From Tubulanus polymorphus (taxonomy: Eukaryota; Nemertea; Palaeonemertea; Tubulaniformes; Tubulanidae), in NCBI RefSeq assembly GCF_964204645.1, contig NC_134031.1, forward strand, positions 868,001 through 932,000: a stretch of 64,000 nucleotides of DNA, read 5' to 3'. Shown here piece after piece: positions 44,001-53,494 of the stretch (position 1 is the stretch's first letter; every line of letters starts with the position of its first letter). Below the pieces are notes generated by a model, which worked only from the letters and a program-made list of their open reading frames with translations, did not search any database and was not told the origin of the DNA. The translations under genes and the position numbers were made by a program.

Positions 44001-47000
44001 TCGTAACGTCATCGAAAATCGTGATAGAAAGTCTGGATACGCATCACCATCGATAGCATTATCAGCCTGATAATGCGAGTAAGTCGTGAATTGAGATGCT
44101 TTTCCGGTTACCGCCAAATTACCTTTGGGAAAATGAACCATGGGATGCTGATGAAAATTTACCGACAAAGATTATAATGATTCGAAATGTATCGAGTACA
44201 ATGAGGACTTGGAAATAAAAAGATGACGCATTTTGATTGATGCGACATCATTAACGTTGATCTCTGTATAAGAAAAGTTGTAATGTTTTCTCCTACATAT
44301 AAAACTAAAGAATGTAACTAAATAAATACCAACCATCAAATGGGAGGCCATATACCTCAAGCTCAGCTAGATTCAGTGCTGCAGTAGGACCACTGTTATC
44401 CTCTATATAAACATATACATATCTTCCAAGATTTCCACGCGTACAGTGCAGGATTAAAGCGTGATTTTTAGCAATTACTGTCGCTTTTTTATTCTGGTAG
44501 CACATTCTACAGTGATTGAAGTCAACAAAGTAGAGATCCGGATGTCGATAGCAAACTGCAACTTTTAGATGAATACTTCCAGCTACAATAAAAAAACGAG
44601 GGGGTTTGATGTATATTGAATAAATACGGAAAAAAAGATAGTACATTCATATCAGGTAAACAATCGTACAAAACGCCAAAGCAGGTAATACTATGTAGAC
44701 TACTTAATGTTGTTGGATATAACGAGCTAGGGCAGTGTCCTTCCTGATACCAGGGAAAACTGTCTGGAGCTCCTCGATTCCTACGACCGCCGTGAATCCC
44801 AAAGTTCACGGCATTCCATTGACAAACGTGTTAGATGTTTTCCTACGCATGATTTGTGGAAAAGCGTATTTCTGTTGTGGGCACTCACCCGATGGTCTGT
44901 GATCGTCATACATACTCTTGGCCCAGTTTCCTGAGAAGTTATTGGTGGTCACTACATCATCACTCCACATAGTTGTACCATGCACTCTGCCTTGTCTCTG
45001 TACCTTACTGTATACGTGCGCTGTTTCATTGAACGCTTCACGCTTGGCAATTACTTCCACTTAGCCTTCTTCGAGAGCGTGTTAGCTTTACTGGCCTTAA
45101 GTTCTCTCACCTCAACTGTCATCCTATCAGCGTGCTTTATCCTGTTCCTAACCCTGGCATGTTTTACCGCTCTTCTGACCTTGGAGACTATATGTTTACT
45201 CCTGAATGAGTAGTTGAAACTCCCATACCTTTATTTGGTATTCTTCCCTGTGATTGAGGTAAGGGTCAGGCGTTGATCACTATCCATCACTTTTTCATCC
45301 ACTGTTGGCAACTAACATGCAACATTAGTTGGCCCATAGCTGGGGACAAGATTGGTGAGTGATTGGAATAATCAGACTGATCAAAGGTGAGTGCCAGGGC
45401 ATGCTGTCCAGTGCCAGTGGGCCATGCACATCACGGCTTTAGGTCTCAGCTTGCTCCGAAGGCAAATGAGTCCTTGATGGAGCTGTATTATATTTACTAA
45501 TAGCCAAATCTTGTAATTTCGAATAAAATCAGTTTAACCACAAAGTACTACCTGTTTTCACGTTTAAATGATTTGAAATGGAATCAATGGTTTTATTTTG
45601 GAATATCTGATTATCTAGATAGTTAACCTGTTCCACCCGACATTAGTTTTCCAATACCATTCGATCCTGTAATCAGAACAACAGTTTTGATATTGAACCA
45701 GCCAGAAAGATCGACTACAATGAAATCCACGTTGCTGCTGCTGGACCCTGTATATTCCGTATCCCTCCGGCCGTCCAGCATCGGACTGACAACTGTTCCC
45801 GATTCTGGTCCGTACCATTGATCACCACCGACCATTATTCTACGACCTAACGCAAGGTTTTCTGGAACAAGCAACATAAAGCAATGTTATAACCATTCTA
45901 ATTTCAATAACTTCTCGTCACGATCATTGTATGATTTATTGAATGAATATTATATGTGTGTAGTGGTCAGCGATTACTCACAACGATACGACATAGCAAT
46001 TCAATTCAAATATATTTAATCACCAGCCGAAATAGCTCAGTTGGGAGAGCGTTAGACTGAAGATCTAAAGGTCCCTGGTTCGATCCCGGGTTTCGGCAGG
46101 TGCGCATATTTTTTGTCATGTTGCCTTCTCTTTTGATACATGTAAATCGTGTTTCAAATTTTTTTCTGAATCGAAATACTGTCAAATGTCGGTATTCTCT
46201 TACCGCCGATTAACGGGTTCCCATATACCTCTACTTCACATAGAGCTAGTCGAATCGACGGCTGATCCAGACCCTGTTGGATGACTACGTGTCGACCGAT
46301 TTCATTGGTTAATATCAGAAAATGTTCGCCGAATCCTATGAGACCAGTTTTTCGGAATAGGAATTTCACACCGAAGTCTGTTGGTTTTATTAGCTGTCCG
46401 TGAAACTCAGTAGTCAAATAACCCTCTAGGTACGACATTCTGTAGTCTGCAGATAAAAATCGACATAGATACATTCATTTCATGTGATAATCTGATAGAA
46501 TTCTATTTCATAGAAATGCGTATCGTTCTATATACTCAAAAATGGCAACACACTTGTAAATTTCATCGACTCGGTATCATAGACATTAAAGTTACCCTAA
46601 ATACACCCCTGACCTCAACCTGGGCACGGTTTCATAGACAGGATACCAAAGTTACCCCGAGGGATACATCCTCAACCAGGGTGACAACCAATATAGTAAC
46701 AATGAGAAGCTATTGTAGTAATTGAGACGAATTTCCAAATTTCCCACTCATTAACATAACGCCTTCCACTCCTCCCTCCCATGTGAATGAAACACAGCCA
46801 AGGGACGCACGAAACCCTTTAGATGAAACCTAAAACTAATTGAAAAATAGATATATTCCCGTCGTACGTAATCTAAACGATTTCGTTACGTATTTGGATA
46901 TGTCCAAATTAACTCCAGAAAATCTACTAAACGAAAAACAACTAAACCTGCGAGTGGAGTGGCGCTTGCGACGACGATTACTTTACGAATGTGATGTAGT

Positions 47001-49919
47001 TTCGCTAAGTCAACGTGCCACCAATTCTGTTTCGCGTTATCAGAAACTGCACAGATTGAGTAGAAACTGTTATAATACGAATCAGGTTCAGTTTGTCGAC
47101 TCGAATCGACGGCTAATGCAGGCACTAAATTCGATTCATTGCCACCGACTCGGAATTGTGCAGACTTTCGAGCCGCTAAGTTTTCTGAAAATGAAGAAAA
47201 AATCACTGGTTCAGTTATCTGATTCTTAACCTTCCACTGAAAATAGGTTTAATGTATACTGATGACTATGTTTTCCATCATTGAAAGAATTTGCGAAATG
47301 ATTGCAATGAGCACAGTTGTGAGGGAGGTCGTGCAAAAACGGCATGGAAGATAATGAACGAACACAATCTGAAGTTCATTTTTGTCCGACAGTTTCGAGA
47401 TTTATTAAATCCCATTTTCACAGAAATCTTCAGAGAAAACAGTAATGAATATTGCTTTATAGAAATTCAAAAAGCGAAAATTGAAAAAAAAGCAAAAATT
47501 CGATTATTCCGTGATGAAACGAAGTCGCTTGGCTCAGTAGAAAATAAACATGGCGCTGATTTACCGAAACTATTTCGCGAATAAACTTCAACTTCACAGA
47601 TTGAAAATCCGTATTTTCGTTTCGTTATTCGTCGAATGATGACGTAACGACCGGAAGCTTCAGATGTACAGATAAACCTCGTGACTCGTCCCGTCACTAG
47701 TTCACCGACGTCACACAACGTGTAATTATCCGGATTCGCTTCTGCTGCGTTTTGAAATAGATCCGTAACAATCACCTCGACGTATTCGTTACTGAACGCT
47801 GAAACAAACGTGCGGAAATTATAATTATTACTTACCAGTTGATCTGTCGCACAGCGCGTCATATTGGACGTCACTCAACTAATTCCACCGCACGTGACGC
47901 AGGGAAACCCTCGGAAACATGTTTCTGTTTCCATGTTTCCATGCATCGTGTGCGTTGAGCTTTTAGAAAAATCAACAAGTCAGTGGGCAAAACAATAATT
48001 GTGACATGAATCACCGCAGTCAAACGTAATATTGGCCGTCACTTATTACTTGAATCAGTCACTCGTACTTAAGGCCATTGTGACAACACTATTGCATCAC
48101 GTGCATACAGGGTCAAGAACTTACCATTCTGACGAGCTAAAACGAGCACTTCTCTGATATCATACGATTCACCTAGATCCAGATACCACCAGGCCCAATC
48201 CCACCAATCAGGTTTAGCCTCAGAACACGAGTACGGTTTCGAGAACGCTTCCGGTTCGTGGCGACCATCGATTGCTAGTTCCGGTCCCATGTTCGATGTG
48301 GATACAGGCGCCATGTACGCTTTTGTAAACAAATTTATGTTTTCTGAAATAATTCAATACATTTCAATAAGTATAGATATATTTAAAGGAATCGTGATAA
48401 CCCGGTGTAACAGTAAACGTGAAAACTAGTAGTATTTTGTAAGTTTACTGAAAACATATAGTTTTCGTGTGCTAGTGCACAGAGTAGCTTTATCGGGTAA
48501 ATGATGGGATTTTGATGAACGAAAGAAGCTCGTATTTCTAATAAGGTCAGTTAACCTACACAGTTATCTTTTTTTCAATCCTTATTATCTGTTGTTTATC
48601 ATTAACGCAAATTATTAATATAGATTCATAGTTTAATATTACATTCAACTTTGTACTATTTCTTAAGTAACATTTTGTAAATTATTTTTAGTAGCAAATA
48701 AACTGTTTATGTACTTGCTAATAATGTCAAAAGACTTAAGCATATTTTTATACTGTATATAAAATTGTTTTTTCGTTAATATAGCTACTTATAACCTACA
48801 CAGTTCTACCTGTCTGCTCGCTTATTGATTAGATTTAAATTTCTAACTATTCAATTGTCTGTTGATCGTTGAATAAATTACCTCCAGTTTGTTTTGAATT
48901 GAGCTGCGGTGCTGAAATAGATGGCACACGAAGGAATTGAGAAAAACAAGAATTAATTCCATTTTACGAGTAAAAATGAATGCGATTTTCCTTTCCGCTT
49001 ACATTTCAATGTATAGATCCAGTTCCACCAGTTTCGTGAATCAGGAAATGCGATAGGAATGGATGGGTATAACAAACAAGAACCAGTTCTTGCATCATTT
49101 CTAATTGCAGACAGAAATGCTTTACACCTTGGAACCTCATTACATTTCAGTTCACACTTATCGAACGTCAAAGAGTTATATTTCCCTAGATGTCGCGAGT
49201 TAGTGTGCCTGCGATGTGCGGTGTAGTGTGATCTTAGCTCTAAATAGAAGAGAATGTATAGTAAAAATGGGCAAAGGATCTTTACCCCGAGTGAAACGGA
49301 ACTGACTTGATTGTAATTACCTCTTTTATTAAACAGCTTTAGATGATTTCGTAGATGGGGATTGCTGCATCTCGGCGCGCTTTTAATCAAACATTTCGTG
49401 TCGAAAGTAAGAAATAGATCGCATCGACTTTCAATATCGCAATAATAACGACATTGATCTGGAGTATCAACTATTTTCCTATATAAATCTTTCGCGAAGC
49501 AGTCACCTTTAACAAGTCGCGAGTATCCAGCAAAATAGTTAGCTAAATAGAAATACACGAAATTCATTCAGTTCGATTTTAAAGAAATCAACACAGTTTT
49601 GTCGAGATCTATAAAACTGATTAATAAATGTTCAATCGAGTTACGAATTAGACGTTTTTGTGACATTGTGGCCTACATTTTACACAATTACACTTCCATA
49701 CGTATATCATCAATTAAATAATCAACTATAAACAAACAAACTTTATTTATGTATCGATTCATTATACTGTATGTATGGCTTACGAACATAAGATATACAT
49801 ATACCACTACTATATAATCGAAATATTCGACAGTAAGACAACTTACAATCTAAACTGACTCCATTTTCCACGATGATTAAAGCTATGAACGAATGAATCG
49901 CGAATAATAAGTTGTTCAT
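37776..49919 (-). CDS. PAN/FTP/C-type lectin/kringle receptor B (gene span)
   Basis: Tandem paralogue of receptor A. It has the same 24 exons, phases and module order and sums to 5112 nt (1703 codons plus stop) with no internal stop. Length differences are confined to PAN1 (minus 2 codons), the third C-type lectin exon (minus 1), the FTP6 second half (plus 1) and the Ser/Thr exon (plus 11). Most exons are nearly identical to A, whereas PAN1, PAN2 and the C-type lectin exons differ visibly. Introns have picked up separate insertions (30-bp array, about 0.7-kb insert). As both frames are intact, both copies are probably functional type I membrane proteins. Confidence 0.88.
38250..38517. repeat. 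30-bp tandem repeat array
   Basis: Nine copies of a 30-bp unit containing TCTAATGAGTCCCAGTTCTA, with only a few substitutions at the ends. It lies in the receptor B intron between the Ser/Thr exon and the transmembrane exon. The corresponding intron of A (25245-25393) lacks it. It reads open on the plus strand as a 10-residue repeat only because 30 is divisible by three. Confidence 0.95.
38567..39705 (-). CDS. receptor B: FTP domain 7 with Ser/Thr-rich insertion, three exons
   Basis: Exons 39487-39705, 39258-39362 and 38567-39055. The middle exon is diverged (FFNVTISVVDVFLPSDLYDLYPIDEETTSTSTG). The Ser/Thr exon is 33 nt longer than in A, partly through a repeated PTTTLS unit in the stalk. 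Confidence 0.87.
39878..40416 (-). CDS. receptor B: FTP domain 6, two exons
   Basis: Exons 40198-40416 and 39878-40126. One codon longer than A before IVLCEVEV (RSQIIDPIVL). Confidence 0.88.
40527..40784 (-). CDS. receptor B: kringle domain
   Basis: 258 nt, phase 1-1, six cysteines intact. Differs from A by a few residues (SHTEKG, WNKQKP, GSSWEFC). Confidence 0.92.
41083..41760 (-). CDS. receptor B: FTP domain 5, two exons
   Basis: Exons 41539-41760 and 41083-41328, same lengths as A and nearly identical protein. Confidence 0.85.
42110..42334 (-). CDS. receptor B: FTP domain 4, second half
   Basis: 225 nt, phase 1-1, nearly identical to copy A (NNAVKSLETRK for NNIVRSLETRK). Confidence 0.82.
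42790..43529 (-). CDS. receptor B: nested C-type lectin domain, three exons
   Basis: Exons 43350-43529, 43002-43084 and 42790-42928. DPGNRKCLVSILKRALNGNKARAECEKKGNQLITI...FINWNNGEPNDKNNEDC...GSWNDIPC. EPN and WND are kept. The acidic DDDEPN loop of copy A is NNGEPN here, next to the sugar site, so specificity may differ. Confidence 0.9.
43904..44122 (-). CDS. receptor B: FTP domain 4, first half
   Basis: 219 nt, phase 1-1: GNLAVTGKASQFTTY...NAIDGD...PNWWKVELAFTIDVAWVSIQ. Followed, as in copy A, by C-type lectin exons. Confidence 0.82.
44334..45861 (-). CDS. receptor B: FTP domain 3, two exons
   Basis: Exons 45628-45861 and 44334-44582, same lengths as copy A. The AELEVYG change is shared. 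The intron between the two halves is 1045 bp, against 411 bp in A, because of a B-specific insertion. Confidence 0.86.
44650..45500. mobile_element. B-specific insertion in the FTP3 intron
   Basis: The FTP3 intron of B is about 630 bp longer than in A. The extra DNA has open stretches on both strands (e.g. minus 44806-45060), unlike the AT-rich intron around it, and is more GC-rich. It looks like a piece of a transposable element; the family was not recognised. Confidence 0.45.
46026..46098 (+). tRNA. tRNA-Phe (GAA), second copy
   Basis: Identical over all 73 nt to the gene at 32592-32664, in the same intron and orientation of receptor B. The flanks are largely different between copies. A TTTTTT terminator lies about 10 bases downstream. 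Confidence 0.96.
46204..47184 (-). CDS. receptor B: FTP domain 2, two exons
   Basis: Exons 46948-47184 and 46204-46446, same lengths as copy A. The first half reads FRVGGNESNLVP where A reads FRVNGNEANLVP; the second is nearly identical. Confidence 0.88.
47565..48343 (-). CDS. receptor B: FTP domain 1, two exons
   Basis: Exons 48125-48343 and 47565-47798, same lengths as copy A. Almost identical protein (PVSTSNMG for PLSTSNMG, AAEANP for ALEANP). Confidence 0.88.
48882..48911 (-). CDS. receptor B: 30-nt linker microexon
   Basis: Same length, phase and near-identical sequence as 35477-35506 in copy A. Confidence 0.68.
49003..49239 (-). CDS. receptor B: PAN/apple domain 2
   Basis: 237 nt, phase 1-1: YTAHRRHTNSRHLGKYNSLTFDKCELKCNEVPRCKAFLSAI...GSCLLYPS...WNWIYTLKC. 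Many amino-acid differences from copy A lie outside the Cys framework. Confidence 0.85.
49321..49542 (-). CDS. receptor B: PAN/apple domain 1
   Basis: 222 nt, phase 1-1: NYFAGYSRLVKGDCFAKDLYRKIVDTPDQCRYYCDIESRCDLFLTFDTKCLIKSAPRC. The second half differs strongly from copy A (LTFDTKCLIK against ILHPSTGKCYIK), including a two-codon gap. Confidence 0.82.
49847..49919 (-). CDS. receptor B exon 1: signal peptide
   Basis: Same leader as receptor A (MNNLLFAIHSFIALIIVENG...), 73 nt, ending in phase 1 at GTAAGT. Confidence 0.82.
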
Positions 49920-50684
49920 TTTTCATAAAGAAATCTTCGTGATCCTTGGTGGCAGAACTTCACATAGCAAAATACCAAAAAAAAACAAATGTGTCGATCT
50001 TATATCGCTAGGACAACTGCGCAGTTCCTTTATTGGAATACCGGTCGAACATTGACTGTGGGAAAATTGATAACAGGAAAAATTATTCTTACGTATTTTT
50101 AAACTTGCCGATGGCCTCCACGAGCATGTTCTTATCTCTTTACTGCTGATCCTCCCCGAGGTGAGATCTTTATTCAAATAAATGCATGTATTGTGGGCTG
50201 TATATTATAAAAATTATCATTTTCGACGAGGAACCAAATATATACACTCTCTAAAACCTACGTCCAAAAGTCAGCTAAACACTAATAGATATATCAAATT
50301 ACAGTTGTTTAGATATTGATATCATGGGTGTCTCCTAATGATATTCATCATGACTAGTCATAATCAATAGTCAATATTCATCATTAAATAGTCTCAACTA
50401 ACTATTTACAATCCCTGACATTCCCGTAATGTTTAACGAAGAAAGCTACTGGTAGCTGTAATTATTGAAACTGGTGTCAAGGTCTATATCCTGTGCTGCT
50501 GGTTGTTGGTTGAAAAGTGCAGGATTCAGTTCCACTCGGTAAGAAGAGTTCATTTTCATAAAATCGAGACCAGGAATTTGCACGCTTTCCAGTTGTGAAA
50601 TAGCTCAGGGATCAACACAATAGAAATGAACTAAATCTAGTTAAATGTAGAACCATGTATTACGTTGAAAATACATTGATTTAT
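49920..50684. other. 5' flank of receptor B and 3' flank of the ENPP6-like gene
   Basis: 49930-50290 is shared with the 5' flanks of receptor A and the relic. 50290-50684 shows no coding sequence. Confidence 0.6.
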
Positions 50685-51691
50685 TCAATGCTCAGATTTG
50701 AAACATGTTTCGACTTGTTTGAAATTTGAATCCGTTGCTTTAGATGTTATCCCCAATACGTGTGCCATTGCCTGGTAATCTGCTGTGATAGGAAAACCAT
50801 CGACCACTTTTCCTTTTTCGAAAGCTGAAATTTGAATGATGTCGTTAATAGAAAGCAACGTTTATTCTTCATCGAATTGGTCACGAGTTGATGATATACC
50901 GGGACCCATCGCGAGAAAGATGCCTCCCATATCGGGTAGATTGTTGTCATATCCATGGTTACCGATGTACGAAGCTGCTAACTCCAGAACTGATACAGTA
51001 AGTTTCATGATTGTATTCGAACCTACAAAACCACTATTCAATATCGTATCTACGACCTAGAATGAATGAAAGATGTTGATAATAGTCGGTCGAGATTTTG
51101 TTTGCATTTAAAAAAAAGATTCTTTCGCTGCTATTTAACAGTTCTCTAAATCGGCTGCGATTTGTCGCAAATTGGCGCTAAGGTCGACCGCATAGATGAA
51201 TGAAGAAGTCTCACAATTCAACCACAACGTTTCGGCTGTTGACGAACTACAGCCATCATCAGATAGAATGACCAGAAACAGAAGTGACAATGCGTATAAA
51301 CTCATAAAATTCTTCTATACACTGAATGATTACGTAGATAGGAAGTAACTAAGTAGAGTAGAAGGGGATGGAGATTACAGAGTGACACATAGTGACATTG
51401 ACGAAAATCAGTATGCGACTAGTCTATGTCAGTTGAAAGAGCAGCGTCTAGGTCGGCTGCGACTAGTTGCAAGTGGGGTCACTTGGCAATTACATTCTCA
51501 AGGCTTAACCTTTATTTATACTTACTGGCCAAACGCCTTTAATGAGAATATAACCAGGATCGGCGACTAACAGTATCGGTGGAACGCGAAGATTATTTCT
51601 GAAGTGCCATCGTTTCGGAATGCGGTTTTTGGAGTATATTTTCATGTGGTCCGCCCCCAGAACTGCTTGCTCCTTCCCTGCGACCAAACCC
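50685..51691 (-). CDS. ENPP6-like exons 5 to 7
   Basis: About 51526-51672: LGADHMKIYSKNRIPKRWHF...LLVADPGYILIK. About 50900-50981: YIGNHGYDNNLPDMGGIFLAMGP. 50685-50824: FEKGKVVDGFPITADYQAMAHVLGIT...TCFKSEH and stop. The last two join over a 75-nt intron whose read-through would give an in-frame stop. Exon 5 has several possible acceptors (51672 keeps the frame). Confidence 0.75.
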
Positions 51692-53494
51692 CTGTAAACC
51701 TTTAATAAATGTTTAACGAGTGTTAAAGTGTAAATGAACTACTTATTTCGTGGATTTTCTTTGTGTCTGTATGTTGAGAATAATAATACAAACCCGCTGT
51801 TCGTTTCCATCTTTCGGCCAAACTAAAAGGACCGACCCGACTCCCGGTACTTGATTCTCCAGCGAGCCGAGTATGAAATCGCATTCTTCCACAAGCGGCG
51901 GATAGAGGGCGCTAACATTGATGTACGCGTTGATGATTTTGCTGATATCATTAGCATACAATAGATTCGTCATACCATGATCAGAAACAACCATCACATT
52001 CAAACTGTCCGTCAAATTCGTGTTGCTTTCGATTTTGGTTAAAACGTTGCCGATTATTTTGTCGAATGATTCTAGATGTTCGGCATATTTGCTGGTGTGA
52101 CTTCCATCGTGGTGGCCGTCGTTATCAGTTTGAACCGTATAAACAACTACAAAATATCAATTCTTCATAAATATTTAAACTTATTCAACGCCTCGATCGA
52201 AATGGGACCTAAGAATCATTGTTTAATCGTGACCCTTGGCTAACACCAAGTCCCAAAAAGTCGTGAGTGAAAGTGAACTCTGAATGAAAATCAGTTCATT
52301 TCGGTCAAGTCTTCACTCACAATTGTGGAACTGGGTTCAACTGCATGAAGGTACGGTGTAATGCGAAACCCAGCCATTTTCAGGACTAGGCGAAGATGAT
52401 CCTTGTTACTTGATGTGCCTTGTGGTGGAACTTACTTACCCGCAAAGTCAGCCCGTCCTGTAGCCAAATTATCAACAGCCTCATCGGCGGCTTCGATAAA
52501 CTGTCCTTCAGCTATCGATCGATTTGCGTTGTTTAAACTGCTGTAAGGACGACAAAACGTTGGTCTTACACCGAATATCTTAGCTTCACAACCAGGCCAA
52601 TAATACATATACGATCGTTTACCCTGAATATATAATTCACAATTGCTTCAGCCATCTAGATTCGGTTAGACTGATAGTATTGTTCATATACTTGCTTTTG
52701 ATTCAGAAAAAAAATTTCCTGTATCACACGTAATATTCAGCGGTGTCATATTGGACGTAAAATGGTAGTGACCGCCGACTTTTTACTACTAGCCGCACAG
52801 CACTCTTAGACGTTAGGTGTTATAGTTCTATAGGCAACGGTCAGTTTAACCCAGAAATACCTGTTTTTCAGCAGTAATCCACACTGGTTCTGAATCCTCC
52901 CACCAGAACGATTCAGGCGCTGATTTTTCATTAAACATCGGACATGAGGACTTGTTGCAATGGTTTGGATCGACAAAAAAGTTACCGACAATTCCATGTT
53001 TATCAACATGGTTTCCTAGAATGAAACAGAATGCATTGAAATAAAACATTTTGGTGTAATCAGATATTTCGTAAAGTGTATAATGTAAAGAAGACTTTTT
53101 TAGCAATCATGCAACACAGTGCAGTACAAAATTGATATTTTAGTTCAACTACCCATCTGTACTGGTCATTTTGACACCTTACTGACTGGGTTATGGCAAC
53201 CTATGTCCATTCAATTAAGTTTGAATAGACATTACACTTACCTGTCATCATACTGTAAAAATTCGGCAACGATAAAGTAGGAAAATCAGGAGTTACATAT
53301 TTCGCCCAAACACCGTTCGCTCTTATTCTATCGAAACCCTGAGAGAGTGAAATCGATGGATTGTTGATCGCATAGTGTGGTATTCCATCTAAAACTATAG
53401 TCAGTAATTTACCGCCGCTAGCTCGAATCCCGTCGTATCTAAATCCAAAAAATACCATCCATATTGTTCCCAGTAAACTAAATCTAGGCAGCAT
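50685..53494 (-). CDS. ENPP6-like phosphodiesterase (gene span)
   Basis: Exons 53242-53494, 52861-53015, 52440-52623, 51794-52146, about 51526-51672, about 50900-50981 and 50685-50824 give about 437 residues, close to ENPP6 (440). Residues 1-18 form a signal peptide. Metal ligands of the alkaline-phosphatase fold are visible: LTIVLDG, TDNDGHHDG, VVSDHGMT and GNHGYDN. The nucleophile position reads FPTLSLPN, i.e. Ser at about residue 75, as in ENPP6 (Ser where other ENPPs have Thr). SYMYYWPGCE and FGVRPTFC also match ENPP6. ENPP6 hydrolyses choline-containing glycerophosphodiesters and lysolipids at the cell surface. No hydrophobic GPI-signal tail follows VETCFKSEH, so this one may be secreted. 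Starts of the fifth and sixth exons are uncertain. Confidence 0.88.
51160..51320. repeat. dispersed repeat in ENPP6-like intron
   Basis: Contains CAACGTTTCGGCTGTTGACGA next to CCATCATCAGATAGAATGACC, the type of CAACGTTT..CATCTTCAG repeat also seen at 290-330 and, inverted, 417-455. Probably a SINE or MITE family. Confidence 0.4.
51794..52146 (-). CDS. ENPP6-like exon 4: metal-binding motifs
   Basis: VVYTVQTDNDGHHDG (Asp and His metal ligands), LNVMVVSDHGMTNLLY (Asp-His ligands), then VLLVWPKDGNEQR. Donor GTTTGT is weak. Confidence 0.88.
52440..53015 (-). CDS. ENPP6-like exons 2 and 3
   Basis: 52861-53015: GNHVDKHGIVGN...FWWEDSEPVWITAEKQ. 52440-52623: GKRSYMYYWPGCEAKIFGVRPTFC...GRADFA. The WPGCE...VRPTYC Cys pair of ENPP6 is kept. 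Confidence 0.88.
53242..53494 (-). CDS. ENPP6-like exon 1: signal peptide, DG motif, nucleophile
   Basis: MLPRFSLLGTIWMVFFGF leader, then GGKLLTIVLDGIPHY, then GVWAKYVTPDFPTLSLPNFYSMMTG. Phase 1 donor GTAAGT. Confidence 0.9.

Noticed and set aside
45034-45213. Hydrophobic plus-strand frame in the receptor B intron
   Set aside because: Part of the B-specific insertion, with no start context and no equivalent in A. Leu/Ala-rich reading of an unrelated frame.
50858-50869. In-frame stop in the ENPP6-like gene suggesting a pseudogene
   Set aside because: The stop lies in a 75-nt intron with GTATAT donor and TTTCAG acceptor. Removing it restores the ENPP family C-terminal sequence.
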